20,856 nt of DNA from Acidobacteriota bacterium (GCA_030609975.1 JAUWSR010000018.1:1-20856); one strand, 5' to 3'; shown: positions 1-8,150, counted from the first letter of the stretch. The notes: a model not told the origin generated them from the sequence alone. Numbers and translations are program-made.

Positions 1-756
1 CTCAAAGCCATCTCTGCGCTCAATCGAATACCCTCTAAAAATATCCAAATATTTCTAGACTCATATGAAGAAAAAGGCAGCGCCGCTGTTTCTGAAAAGA
101 TCCGGGAACTCGCCGGGAACTCCTCTCACGCTCTATGTCTTGAGTCGGCCATTCCCGGCGGAGCCTTAAAACTTAGACGAAAAGGACGTTTTGTCATCCG
201 GATTACAGTGAAAGGAAAAGCAGCCCATGCCGGCAGTCCAGAATCTGGCATAAGCGCAATCGATGAACTCATGTTTCAACTCAAAACGCTCCAGCGTCTA
301 CGCAGTCAAAGCATCAGCCTTAACACCGGGAAAATATCAGGAGGAGAAGCGGTAAATGTAGTTGCTTCCCAAGCAGAGGCGATACTGGATATCCGTTTTT
401 GGACGGATACGCAGGCTGAACGAATAAAGAACGCCCTAAAAAATCTTCAGCCTTCTCAGCCGGGTGCTCGGGTAATCACCACCTTAGAGCAGGAAATGCC
501 GCCCCTGGAACACAGCCGCGCCTCAGCTGCTATGCTCAGGAAGATCACCCGTATTGCGCGAGAGATGAACCTGGAATTGAAGGGCGGCAGGACCGGAGGC
601 GGCTCGGATGCTTCGGTCGCAGCTCAGCAAGGCCTTCCTGTCCTGGATGGCTTGGGGCCTGATGGAGACGGCATTCATGCCGAGCACGAGCATGTGCTGA
701 TCCCCTCGTTGATCGAGCGTACAGCCCTCCTCACTGAACTTCTGCTCCGTCTCTAA
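1..756 (+). CDS. M20 family metallopeptidase (carboxypeptidase G2-like), 3' part
   Basis: The reading frame is open from base 1, so the N-terminus, with the first metal-binding His and the bridging Asp, lies outside the window. What remains is the C-terminal part of an M20 zinc peptidase/deacylase. The Glu-Glu pair of YEEKGS (bases 64-81) matches the catalytic base and metal-ligand Glu of carboxypeptidase G2. CLESAIPGG would supply the next ligand. GKAAHAGSPESG marks the dimerisation (lid) domain, RTGGGSDAS is the conserved Gly-rich loop, and GIHAEHEH carries the last metal-ligand His near the C-terminus. Proteins of this group hydrolyse C-terminal glutamate from folate-like or peptide substrates, or act as general aminoacyl deacylases; the substrate cannot be read from the sequence. 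An ATG-less stretch upstream of codon 70 is clearly coding, so any start inside the window would be wrong. A repeat element begins 17 bases after the stop. Confidence 0.88.
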   Translation, partial: LKAISALNRIPSKNIQIFLDSYEEKGSAAVSEKIRELAGNSSHALCLESAIPGGALKLRRKGRFVIRITVKGKAAHAGSPESGISAIDELMFQLKTLQRLRSQSISLNTGKISGGEAVNVVASQAEAILDIRFWTDTQAERIKNALKNLQPSQPGARVITTLEQEMPPLEHSRASAAMLRKITRIAREMNLELKGGRTGGGSDASVAAQQGLPVLDGLGPDGDGIHAEHEHVLIPSLIERTALLTELLLRL

Positions 757-773
757 TCTGTTGTTTACCGGAA

Positions 774-869
774 TTATTCACGAGTTGAGGTTGCCTCAGC
801 TGTCGGTGCGAGCCTCCGCAAGAGGCGAAGCAACCTCATCGTGTTTCGCTGGCACAATGAGATTGCTTC
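774..869 (+). repeat. Intergenic repeat with nested hairpins, copy 1
   Basis: Bases 774-794 (TTATTCACGAGTTGAG, then GTTGC) match the reverse complement of 19902-19922 with one difference. Inside this copy, CACGAGTTGAGGTTGC (779-794) is answered by GCAACCTCATCGTG (830-843). A short perfect stem GCCTC/GAGGC lies at 812-816/822-826. A second, longer pairing joins 827-843 to 853-869 with 15 of 17 positions matched and a 9-base loop. The element lies just after the M20 gene stop and in the same direction, so it could serve as a terminator or mRNA 3' end, although no T-run follows. It looks like a MITE/REP-type non-coding repeat. Confidence 0.6.
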
Positions 870-929
870 ACCTCGCCCGCAATATGATGATAGGTAACAT
901 CGACATTTTTCATCAATAATTCAGGTCTA

Positions 930-958
930 TTGTTCCCAAAGGGAAATCATAATATAAT
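930..958 (+). promoter_or_regulatory. Sigma-70-type promoter of the serine/cysteine block
   Basis: A perfect -10 box TATAAT lies at 953-958, 17 bases after a weak -35 TTGTTC at 930-935. Transcription would start near 965. A ribosome-binding site AAGGA (970-974) precedes the ATG at 982 by 7 bases. Confidence 0.6.
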
Positions 959-981
959 AAATATTTTTCAAGGAACTTTGC

Positions 982-2127
982 ATGATCAAGAAATCTTATC
1001 TGCTGACACCCGGCCCTACGCCTATACCTGAAAGTGTCCTGGCAGCCTCTGCTCAGCCCTTTATGCATCACCGCACACCAGAGTTCTCTGAGATCTACAT
1101 GGCTGTTACCGAGGGCTTGAAGTACATTTTTCAAACAGATCAGGATGTTTATATCCTTGCTTCTTCAGGATCTGGGGCGATGGAGGCGGCCGTGGTCAAC
1201 ATCTTGAGTCCAGGTGACAAAGCTCTGATCCTGAACTGCGGCAAATTCGGGGATCGCTGGATAAAGATCTGTAACGCTTACGGGATCGCCGCTACCGCCG
1301 TAAACATTGCATGGGGAGAGATCTATACCAAAGAACAACTCAAGGAGGAGATGGGTCGCCATTCCGATATCAAAGCCGTCTTTTCCACCTTGTCTGCAAC
1401 TTCCACAGGCACCGTTTATGATATTCAAGGTTACTCTGAGGTTGTTTCCCAGACGGAAACTCTGTTGGTCGTAGATGCTATTTCAGGAGTCGGAGCTATG
1501 CCTTGCCCCATGGATGAATGGGAATTGGATGTCGTGATCTCCGGTTCCCAAAAATCATTCATGACACCCCCTGGTCTAGCGTATATCAGTTTTTCAAAAA
1601 AAGCGTGGGAAAGCGTGGAGCGTTCCCGCTCTCCCAGATTTTATTTCGATGCCCGGACCGCGCGTAAAAGCCTACAGAAGAAAACCTCGCCCTGGACTCC
1701 CGCCATATCCCTGGTCATTCAACAGATGTCCTCTTTGGATATCATGCAAACGCTGGGCCTGGAACAACTGTTCGAACACCATCGCATCTTAGGTACAGCC
1801 ACACGTGCCGGAATTCAAGCGATGGGGCTGAGTCTGCTTTCGAAAAACCCCGGCAACAGCCTCACGGCTGTCAGAACTCCGGCAGGGATCGACGGTACTC
1901 ATTTGGTAAAAACCATGCAGTCAAAATACCAAGCCTATATCGCCGGATCCCAAGCTCCTCACCAGGGGGAATTTTTCCGTATCGGTCATCTTGGTTACGT
2001 GGGTGGATTCGATATCATCACAGCTTTATCCGCCTTGGAGATGGCACTTGCTGATCTATGCTATACTTGTGAACGTGGCAGCGCCATAAAAGCTGCTGAA
2101 GAAATATTAAAGGAGAATTGGCAATGA
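982..2127 (+). CDS. Class V (PLP) aminotransferase, serine--pyruvate / alanine--glyoxylate type
   Basis: A 381-residue fold-type I PLP aminotransferase. It opens with the family signature LLTPGPTPIPESV and has the cofactor-binding ASSGSGAMEAA (60-70). The VVDAISGVGAMP segment carries the Asp that contacts the pyridine nitrogen, and the Schiff-base Lys is K191 in SGSQKSFMTPPG. Relatives use serine, alanine or aspartate as amino donor and pyruvate or glyoxylate as acceptor. Here the gene overlaps a PGDH-type gene by ATGA (2124-2127), so the two are probably co-translated. This suggests it serves as the aminotransferase step of serine synthesis in place of classical SerC, as has been proposed for a similar pair in Thermotoga. 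That role is inferred from context; a glycine/glyoxylate role remains possible. Confidence 0.87.
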   Translation: MIKKSYLLTPGPTPIPESVLAASAQPFMHHRTPEFSEIYMAVTEGLKYIFQTDQDVYILASSGSGAMEAAVVNILSPGDKALILNCGKFGDRWIKICNAYGIAATAVNIAWGEIYTKEQLKEEMGRHSDIKAVFSTLSATSTGTVYDIQGYSEVVSQTETLLVVDAISGVGAMPCPMDEWELDVVISGSQKSFMTPPGLAYISFSKKAWESVERSRSPRFYFDARTARKSLQKKTSPWTPAISLVIQQMSSLDIMQTLGLEQLFEHHRILGTATRAGIQAMGLSLLSKNPGNSLTAVRTPAGIDGTHLVKTMQSKYQAYIAGSQAPHQGEFFRIGHLGYVGGFDIITALSALEMALADLCYTCERGSAIKAAEEILKENWQ

Positions 2128-3029
2128 AAAAGATTTTGGTATGTGACGTAATGGACCCCGATGCCTTAGCGGGCCTGGAAGCTGTATCTGAATTCGATGT
2201 GACCATAAAAACCGGCATGGATGAGCAAGAGTTGATGGCCACGGTTCCCGGTTATCACGCCCCGGAAATCCGCAGTGCCACCAAATTAACTAAAAATGTG
2301 ATCGACGCCACACAAGGGATGGAGATCATTGTAAGAGCGGGTATCGGCTTGGATAATGTCGACCTGGCCGCGGCTAAGGACAAAGGAATCCAGGTCAACA
2401 ACACGCCGTCAGCCACGACCGTCTCTGTAGCCGAACACACCTTTGGTTTGATGCTGGCCGCAGTAAGGAATCATGGCCCTGCCAATCTCTCGATGAAAGC
2501 CCATAAATGGGAAAAAAAGCTCTTCAAAGGCAGCGAGCTTTACGAAAAAACTCTGGGTATCATTGGGAGTGGGCGGATCGGGCTGGCTGTAGCAGAGCGT
2601 GCACTGGCCTTTGGCATGAAAGTGATTGCTTTTGATATCGTCCAGATCCAAACCGATCTGGATGTCCGGCAGGTACCTCTCGAAGAGGTTTTGGCCCAAG
2701 CTGATATTATCTCCCTGCATCTTCCTATAAGTGAATCCACTCGGCACATGATTTCGGACAAAGAATTCGATCAGATGAAAGACGGCGTCATCCTGGTCAA
2801 TGCTGCACGGGGCGGAGTTGTAGATGAGGATGCGTTGCTGAAAGCCCTGCAATCGGGCAAGGTCAAAGCGGCTGCCCTGGATGTTTATGAAAAGGAGCCT
2901 GCCACCAATTTTGAGCTCATCGACCATCCCAAAGTCCTGGCCACTCCTCATATAGGCGCGGCTGCCGGTGAAGGACAAAAAAGAGCCGGCCTGGAGGTCG
3001 TTAATATATTGAAGGAAAAATACACCTGA
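2124..3029 (+). CDS. serA: D-3-phosphoglycerate dehydrogenase-like D-2-hydroxyacid dehydrogenase (short form)
   Basis: A 301-residue NAD-dependent 2-hydroxyacid dehydrogenase, expected to oxidise 3-phosphoglycerate to phosphohydroxypyruvate, the first step of serine synthesis. The NAD-binding motif GSGRIG is at 148-153 with the ribose-binding Asp at D171. The catalytic triad is R229 (ARGG), E258 (YEKEP) and H276 (TPHIG). The C-terminal ACT or ASB regulatory domains of longer SerA proteins are absent, so serine feedback through ACT is not expected. I chose ATG 2124 because AGGAG (2111-2115) lies 8 bases upstream and because it gives an ATGA overlap with the aminotransferase. A TTG two codons earlier is open but poorly placed. 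The usual TPHIGAST motif reads TPHIGAAAG here, a small deviation. Other hydroxyacid substrates cannot be excluded. Confidence 0.85.
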   Translation: MKKILVCDVMDPDALAGLEAVSEFDVTIKTGMDEQELMATVPGYHAPEIRSATKLTKNVIDATQGMEIIVRAGIGLDNVDLAAAKDKGIQVNNTPSATTVSVAEHTFGLMLAAVRNHGPANLSMKAHKWEKKLFKGSELYEKTLGIIGSGRIGLAVAERALAFGMKVIAFDIVQIQTDLDVRQVPLEEVLAQADIISLHLPISESTRHMISDKEFDQMKDGVILVNAARGGVVDEDALLKALQSGKVKAAALDVYEKEPATNFELIDHPKVLATPHIGAAAGEGQKRAGLEVVNILKEKYT

Positions 3030-3051
3030 TCATCAGGACCACAGAACAAAC

Positions 3052-4212
3052 ATGATCTATCTCGACAATAACGCCACGACTCCTCTAGACCCTGCAGTCT
3101 GTGATAAAATGAGTTGGTTTCTTAAGGAGCACTTCGGAAATCCTTCCTCTCTATATCCCATCGGAAGAGATGCTAAGGAGCTCATCACTCAAGCCAGGGA
3201 GACCATCGCGCAGGCTTTGGGAGCCAGCCGCTCTGAGATTATATTTACCGGATCAGGCACCGAAGCAGACAACTTCGCTATCCGGGGTGTTTTAGATGCT
3301 TTTCCGGACAAAAATGAAATCATCACCTCCTCCATCGAGCATCCCGCCGTGGTCGAGACCGCAAATTATCTTGAAAAAAAGGGTGCCCGCGTCATATATG
3401 TGCCGGTAGATCCTTACGGCTCCATCGATCTCGATTTCCTCAAAGACTCTATTACACCCCAGACTGCCATCATCTCCATCATGCATGCCAATAACGAGAT
3501 CGGAACCATCCAGCCCATTGCCGAGATCGTAAAGTTGGCTAAAAAACAGGGTATTCTGGTACATACCGATGCGGTACAGAGTTTCGGGAAGATCCCCTGT
3601 AACGTGGATGATCTTGGAGTAGACCTTCTATCCATCTCGGCACATAAGATCTACGGTCCTAAAGGGATCGGAGCGCTTTTCATACGCAAAGGGACCAAGA
3701 TCCAACCGCTTATCCTGGGTGGACACCAAGAAAGACAGCTCCGCTCCGGAACAGAAAACACGGCCGGCATCGTGGGTTTGGGAGAAGCGGTCCGTCTGCT
3801 TATGGAGAAAAGCGAAGAAGATAACGAGCGTATCGCAAAGTTGGCGTTAGAATTAAAAAATGGGATCGAAGCACAGATAACCAAAGTCCGGTTTAACGGA
3901 CATCCCACGAACAGGGTCAAGTCCACCCTTAATTTTGCTTTTCTAGGTTTGGAAGCGGAAGCGGTCCTTTTAGCACTCGCCACCAAGGAAATCTATGTCT
4001 CCACAGGATCGGCCTGCAGCGAGGATTCAGAAGAGGTCTCCCATGTTCTGAACGCCCTGGGACTCAAGCCCGAGGTGGCCCGTTCGACAATCCGAATATC
4101 TCTGGGCCGTTTTAACACAAAAAAAGATGTCCGGACCGTGCTGCAGGAACTGCCCCCGATCGTAAGAAAGCTGCGCGAAATCTCAGCTTTGGATCCTGAT
4201 CTACTTGAATAA
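3052..4212 (+). CDS. Cysteine desulfurase, NifS/IscS family
   Basis: A 386-residue PLP enzyme that removes sulfur from L-cysteine, giving alanine and a protein-bound persulfide used for Fe-S clusters, thiolated tRNA and cofactors. The N-terminus MIYLDNNATTPLDP is classic for NifS/IscS. H97 (EHPAV) stacks on PLP, HTDAVQS (171-177) supplies the Asp and Gln contacts, K199 in SAHKIYGPKG forms the Schiff base, and the mobile catalytic Cys is C322 in STGSACSEDS. It follows the serA-like gene by 22 bases and has only a weak upstream CAGGA. It is probably in the same transcript, which would link serine/cysteine supply to sulfur mobilisation. No IscU, SufB or tRNA-thiolation partner is adjacent, so its acceptor is unknown. 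It ends 12 bases before the convergent DUF4416 gene. Confidence 0.92.
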   Translation: MIYLDNNATTPLDPAVCDKMSWFLKEHFGNPSSLYPIGRDAKELITQARETIAQALGASRSEIIFTGSGTEADNFAIRGVLDAFPDKNEIITSSIEHPAVVETANYLEKKGARVIYVPVDPYGSIDLDFLKDSITPQTAIISIMHANNEIGTIQPIAEIVKLAKKQGILVHTDAVQSFGKIPCNVDDLGVDLLSISAHKIYGPKGIGALFIRKGTKIQPLILGGHQERQLRSGTENTAGIVGLGEAVRLLMEKSEEDNERIAKLALELKNGIEAQITKVRFNGHPTNRVKSTLNFAFLGLEAEAVLLALATKEIYVSTGSACSEDSEEVSHVLNALGLKPEVARSTIRISLGRFNTKKDVRTVLQELPPIVRKLREISALDPDLLE

Positions 4213-4224
4213 GGATACCCGGGA

Positions 4225-4767
4225 TCAGTCTTGCTCAAAAAGGAGCTGATGGAGATAGATCCGACGAACTTCCAGAAAAAATTTGTCGTAATCCCCGGTC
4301 TTGAAATCGGGATAGGTCCACTCCAGGGTTCTGACCCGGTCTTTTCCAAACAGAAACTCGAGATGTGCGTAGATTCCGTTCTGCATAGGTATACGGTGTG
4401 CAAAACCCTTAGCTGTCGCCATCACCAAGGAGGATGCGCTTAAAATCCCAGGATCGAGATTGATAACCCGCTGAGCATCGCCTTGCTCCCGGCGCACAGT
4501 CTCTTCCAATTCATTGGTCTGAAGCTTGATAGAACTCAATTTTTCCGGAGATATCAAGTCGGAAAAACTCAAAAACATGCGCTCAACCGCTCCTCCCATC
4601 TGCTTGTGGTAATAATCAGAAAAAGTAAATTTGAAGGCCGAACTGGTCAGATCAATGCGGCCAAAAACCTGACTTAGACGCTCAAAGGCCTCGGAGAACA
4701 AAGCCGTGTCCCGGAGCATGACCCCACAGATCAGTTTTACCGGGACAAAAGGTCGCGATCCTGCCAT
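4225..4767 (-). CDS. DUF4416 family protein
   Basis: A 180-residue cytoplasmic protein with no signal peptide or membrane segment. It matches the pattern I know for DUF4416, proteins of unknown function sometimes mislabelled as GTP-binding. Conserved features are the N-terminal PVKLICGVML, the SDYY segment (50-53), NLDPG (103-107), ATAKGFAHRI (117-126), NGIYAHLEF (130-138) and the late TYPDF (151-155). No P-loop or other nucleotide-binding motif is visible, so a GTPase label is not supported. It lies 32 bases downstream of the corrinoid-protein gene on the same strand and probably shares its transcript. No good Shine-Dalgarno sequence sits next to the ATG. The conserved Asp, His, Tyr and Arg residues could form an active site, but no function can be assigned. 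Confidence 0.78.
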   Translation of the reverse strand: MAGSRPFVPVKLICGVMLRDTALFSEAFERLSQVFGRIDLTSSAFKFTFSDYYHKQMGGAVERMFLSFSDLISPEKLSSIKLQTNELEETVRREQGDAQRVINLDPGILSASSLVMATAKGFAHRIPMQNGIYAHLEFLFGKDRVRTLEWTYPDFKTGDYDKFFLEVRRIYLHQLLFEQD

Positions 4768-4799
4768 CCGTTAATACTGCTATTTTCTCCGAAAGATCC

Positions 4800-5468
4800 T
4801 CAGATATTTCTATTCAGTTTTTCCAAAGCCCCCTGAGGATCGGGAGAATAAAAATCAGCTCCTATCCTAGTCGCAAAGGCATCGGTGACCGGTGCTCCAC
4901 CTACGATGATCAAAAGTTGAGGAAAATTTGTTTTGAGACCTCGGACGATCTCTTCCATATTGACCATCGTCGTGGTTAAAAGTGCACTCATGCCCACTGC
5001 ATCAGGCTGATGTTCCTGAATCGCCTCCAGGAACTGAGGTTCGGATACATCTACGCCGCAATCGATCACCTCCCAGCCTCCGCCCTCAAAAAACATCCCA
5101 ACGATCTTTTTACCGATATCATGCAGGTCTCCGGATACCGTACCCAGGACTATTTTTCCCCGATATTGGATATCACCGCTTTTAAAATGCGGCTTCAGAT
5201 GCTCCATAGCAGCTCCCATCGCCCTGGCGGACATGAGCACATCGGGAAGATAGATCTCATTGTTTCGGAATTTATCGCCAACCGCCTGCATCCCAGGAAT
5301 CAGGGCCCGGGTTAAAACCTCTTGAGCCGTCGCACCTGTACTCAGTGCCTTGTGTGTCAATTCATCCGCACCCTCTTCCCCCTGCATATCCTGAGGATGA
5401 GGTGATCGGGCATCGATCTTTCCTTTCTCCACACACCAAGCGATCCTTATTAATAGTTGCTCTGTCAT
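4800..5468 (-). CDS. Corrinoid (cobalamin)-binding protein, MtaC/MtbC/MttC-like
   Basis: A 222-residue protein with the two domains of methyltransferase-associated corrinoid proteins. A helical B12-binding-2 cap covers about residues 1-95 and includes the typical ALIPGMQAVGDKF and NEIYLPDVLMSARAM. A Rossmann-like B12 domain follows. The lower cobalt ligand is H116 in the DLHDIG motif (D114-x-H116-x-x-G119). SALLTTTM and the nucleotide-tail loop IIVGGAPV follow. Such proteins shuttle a methyl group between a substrate-specific methyltransferase and an acceptor such as tetrahydrofolate, coenzyme M or homocysteine. No methyltransferase or reductive activase is adjacent, so this is an orphan. The first 40 residues contain an acidic insert (PHPQDMQGEEGADE) that is less conserved. 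A weak near-leaderless promoter may lie at 5478-5507. Confidence 0.85.
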   Translation of the reverse strand: MTEQLLIRIAWCVEKGKIDARSPHPQDMQGEEGADELTHKALSTGATAQEVLTRALIPGMQAVGDKFRNNEIYLPDVLMSARAMGAAMEHLKPHFKSGDIQYRGKIVLGTVSGDLHDIGKKIVGMFFEGGGWEVIDCGVDVSEPQFLEAIQEHQPDAVGMSALLTTTMVNMEEIVRGLKTNFPQLLIIVGGAPVTDAFATRIGADFYSPDPQGALEKLNRNI

Positions 5469-5500
5469 CTTGCTTTAAGGTTAGTTTTTTTCTCATCCGA

Positions 5501-5529
5501 TTGTCAATCCCCCTTTAAAAGAGTATAAT
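5501..5529 (+). promoter_or_regulatory. Strong promoter of asnS, giving a nearly leaderless mRNA
   Basis: TTGTCA (5501-5506) and a perfect TATAAT (5524-5529) are separated by 17 bases. Transcription should start near 5536, only about 4 bases before the asnS ATG at 5540, and there is no Shine-Dalgarno sequence. On the opposite strand, TTGACA (complement of 5502-5507) overlaps the same -35 element, with a weak -10 TAACCT (complement of 5478-5483), and may drive the corrinoid gene. Confidence 0.7.
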
Positions 5530-5539
5530 TTTTTGCATT

Positions 5540-6832
5540 ATGGAATGGGTATATATAGAAGATCTCTCTGATTATATTGGTCGGAAGGTTGAAGTCCGGG
5601 GCTGGCTCTACAACAAGCGTTCCAGCGGCAAGATCCGCTTTTTTCTTCTGCGCGATGGCACCGGCATCCTCCAAGGGACCGTATACAGTCCGGATAAAGA
5701 ACATCCGCTGTTCAAGGTTTATGACGAGCTCACTCAGGAATCTTCACTGATCCTTCGAGGAGAGATCCGGGAGGATAAACGAGCGGCGGGCGGATACGAG
5801 ATGACGATCGATGACATCGAAGTCCTGCAGATCGCAGAAGAATATCCTATTACCCCCAAAGAACACGGCACTCCCTTCCTGATGGATCATCGCCACCTCT
5901 GGCTTCGCTCCCAGAAACAACATGCCGTCCTCCAGATCAGGACGGAGCTCGTCCGAGCCATACGTGACTTTTTCGACGGACGTGGTTTTCGTCTCATGGA
6001 CACTCCTATCCTGACGCCCAGTGCCTGTGAAGGAACCACCACTCTATTTGAGACGGAATATTTCGATCAGAAGGCCTACTTGAGTCAGAGCGGCCAGCTC
6101 TATAACGAGGCCACAGCTATGGCCTTCGGGAAGGTCTACTGCTTCGGACCCACCTTCCGGGCGGAGAAATCCAAGACCAGGAAACATCTGATCGAATTTT
6201 GGATGGTTGAACCTGAGGTTGCCTTCGCCGAACTGGCCGACATCAAGCGCCTCGGTGAAGATCTTATCATCTATATCATCGAGCGTGTTCTGGAAAATAG
6301 CCAGCCCGAGTTGGATATATTGGAGAGAGATACTCGGCTCTTGGAAAAGATCAAAAAACCGTTCCCTCAGATCACCTATGAAGAAGCTATCCGGCTTCTG
6401 AATGAAAAAGGCAACACCATGCAGTTCGGGGATGATTTTGGCGCTCCGGAAGAAACGCTCCTTTCGGAATTACATGATTCCCCAGTGTGCGTTACGCATT
6501 TTCCTGCCAAGATCAAGGCCTTTTATATGCAGCCGGATGAACTGCGGCCGGATCTGGTTCTGGGATTGGATATCTTGGCTTCAGAAGGATATGGGGAGAT
6601 CATCGGAGGGGGTCAGAGGATCCATGACCTAGCGCTCCTAGAAGAAAAGATCAAAGAGCACAAGCTTCCACGGGAAGCCTATGAATGGTATATCGACCTC
6701 CGAAAATTCGGATCCGTTCCCCACTCCGGATTCGGCATGGGCGTAGAACGTATGTTGTCTTGGCTGTGCAAGATCAAACATATCCGCGAAACGCTCCCCT
6801 TTCCCCGCCTGCTCTACCGGATCTATCCTTGA
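5540..6832 (+). CDS. asnS: Asparaginyl-tRNA synthetase
   Basis: A 430-residue class IIb aminoacyl-tRNA synthetase that charges tRNA-Asn with asparagine. An N-terminal OB-fold anticodon-binding domain covers about residues 12-100 ([21 protein letters not shown]). The catalytic core follows. Motif 1 is around 148-160, motif 2 is [19 protein letters not shown] (about 205-223) and motif 3 is [12 protein letters not shown] near the C-terminus. [11 protein letters not shown] is the conserved substrate-pocket segment. It is shorter than the E. coli enzyme (466 residues) and closer in length to Thermus/archaeal-type AsnRS. It is the first gene of a long plus-strand operon, with rimO starting one base after its stop. 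The start fits the family N-terminus, although no ribosome-binding site is present. Confidence 0.93.
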   Translation: MEWVYIEDLSDYIGRKVEVRGWLYNKRSSGKIRFFLLRDGTGILQGTVYSPDKEHPLFKVYDELTQESSLILRGEIREDKRAAGGYEMTIDDIEVLQIAEEYPITPKEHGTPFLMDHRHLWLRSQKQHAVLQIRTELVRAIRDFFDGRGFRLMDTPILTPSACEGTTTLFETEYFDQKAYLSQSGQLYNEATAMAFGKVYCFGPTFRAEKSKTRKHLIEFWMVEPEVAFAELADIKRLGEDLIIYIIERVLENSQPELDILERDTRLLEKIKKPFPQITYEEAIRLLNEKGNTMQFGDDFGAPEETLLSELHDSPVCVTHFPAKIKAFYMQPDELRPDLVLGLDILASEGYGEIIGGGQRIHDLALLEEKIKEHKLPREAYEWYIDLRKFGSVPHSGFGMGVERMLSWLCKIKHIRETLPFPRLLYRIYP

Positions 6833-6833
6833 C

Positions 6834-7973
6834 ATGAAAAAGATCGCCTTGGTGAGCCTGGGATGCGCAAAAAACCTCGTGGACAGCGAAGTCATGTTGG
6901 GCTACCTGGATCACGCCGGGTACACTCTCATCACTCAGATCGAAGAAGCGGATACCATTATCATAAACACCTGTGGCTTTATCCTGCCGGCTAGACTGGA
7001 AGCAGAAGAACAGATCGCCCATGCCTTGCAGGTCAAACAGAATAAAACCGGTACCCAGATCGTAGTCACCGGCTGCTACGCTCAAACATCTGAGAAGGAA
7101 CTGCGTCAACAATATCCTGAGGTCGATTTGTGGACGGGTATCAGTGATTTCCATCACATCGTTGAGATCATAGAGCGAAAAACCTATTCAGCCCACGACA
7201 AATGCTTCCTGTATGACCACAATTCCCCCCGCCGTCTCTCGACGCCTGCAGCTTGGACCTATGTCAAAATATCCGAAGGCTGTTCCCATAAATGCAGCTT
7301 TTGTACCATTCCCCGCATCAAAGGCCCTTACCGCTCCCGATCCCCGGAATCCATCGTTCAAGAGGTTACAAGCCTTCTGGCTCAAGGCATCAAGGAGATC
7401 AATCTTGTTTCTCAGGATTCCACCTTTTATGGCCGAGACCTTGGCAAAAAAGAAGGGTTGGCCGATCTCCTGGAGGACCTGACTTCCCTGCCCGGAAAAT
7501 TCTGGATCAGGTTTCTCTATGCCTATCCCGAAGAGATAACAACAAGTCTCCTGGATATCATGCAGGTGGAAAAGATCTGTGCCTACCTGGATGCACCCTT
7601 CCAGCATTCGCATCCCCGGATTATCAGGAAGATGAATCGAGGCATGGACGGCGATCGAGCTCTTTTGTTCCTGCAGAAGATCCGCAAGAAGCTCCCGGAC
7701 GTGGTCTTTCGTACCACCCTTATTGTAGGATTTCCAGGTGAAAGCCAGGTTGAATTCGAGCATCTCCGGGATTTTGTGCAAGCGGCACGCTTCGAGCATC
7801 TGGGCGTTTTCACGTATTCTCCAGAAAAAGAGACCCCAAGCTTTAAAATGGGAGATCAGATCTCGGAGGCTGAGAAGGAAAGCAGACGCCGCCAGATCAT
7901 GGAGCTGCAGGCACAGATATCGACGGAGTTTAGCCAAAAAAGACTCTCTACTCAGATCGAGGTCCTGCTGTAA
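6834..7973 (+). CDS. rimO: Ribosomal protein S12 methylthiotransferase RimO, cut short by an in-frame TAA
   Basis: RimO adds a methylthio group to an aspartate of ribosomal protein S12, using two [4Fe-4S] clusters and S-adenosylmethionine. The N-terminal UPF0004 domain is present with cluster ligands C11 (SLGCAKNLVDSE), C47 (NTCGF) and C81 (TGCYAQ). The radical-SAM motif is C150-x3-C154-x2-C157 (CSHKCSFC). The frame stops at TAA 7971-7973 after EVLL, at 379 residues, whereas RimO is normally about 430-450. The next 58 codons in the same frame encode the missing TRAM domain, so full length would be 438 codons before the TGA at 8148-8150. The protein as written keeps both cluster sites but lacks the RNA/protein-binding TRAM module. 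It has no ribosome-binding site and begins one base after asnS, so it relies on coupling. Confidence 0.9.
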   Translation: MKKIALVSLGCAKNLVDSEVMLGYLDHAGYTLITQIEEADTIIINTCGFILPARLEAEEQIAHALQVKQNKTGTQIVVTGCYAQTSEKELRQQYPEVDLWTGISDFHHIVEIIERKTYSAHDKCFLYDHNSPRRLSTPAAWTYVKISEGCSHKCSFCTIPRIKGPYRSRSPESIVQEVTSLLAQGIKEINLVSQDSTFYGRDLGKKEGLADLLEDLTSLPGKFWIRFLYAYPEEITTSLLDIMQVEKICAYLDAPFQHSHPRIIRKMNRGMDGDRALLFLQKIRKKLPDVVFRTTLIVGFPGESQVEFEHLRDFVQAARFEHLGVFTYSPEKETPSFKMGDQISEAEKESRRRQIMELQAQISTEFSQKRLSTQIEVLL

Positions 7974-8150
7974 GGCCGTTCACAACAAGATCCGACGTTT
8001 ATCATCGGCCGAACCAAGTACCAGGCCCCCGAAGTGGATGGGATCGTTTTGATCAAGGATCCCAGCGCCGTCCAGGCCTCCGGTGTGTTTCAGAAAGTTG
8101 AAATCCAAGACAGTGATGTATATGATCTGTATGGGACTATAATAACGTGA
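7974..8150 (+). pseudogene. rimO: Severed TRAM domain of rimO, in frame after the stop
   Basis: Reading on in the rimO frame past the TAA gives 58 sense codons that look like an ordinary TRAM domain. They begin GRSQQDPTFIIGRT, continue with APEVDGIVLI, then VFQKVEIQDSDVYDLYG, and end at TGA 8148-8150. In RimO relatives the interrupted site usually holds Glu (as in VLVEG), so one base change, GAA to TAA, would explain it. There is no frameshift or other stop. The true stop overlaps the pgpA GTG start by four bases, which shows the operon layout is that of an intact rimO. Confidence 0.85.

Noticed and set aside
4213..4226. GATACCCGGGATC palindrome between convergent genes as a terminator
   Set aside because: It is an imperfect palindrome with essentially no loop and no T-run; a hairpin could not form well.
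7188..7937. Long open frame opposite rimO
   Set aside because: It is antisense to conserved radical-SAM coding sequence with no recognisable domain or ribosome-binding site.
6834..8150. Stop-codon reassignment (TAA read as sense) to explain rimO
   Set aside because: TAA ends other intact genes in the window, such as the TPR protein, sahH and cysC, at the family-expected lengths.
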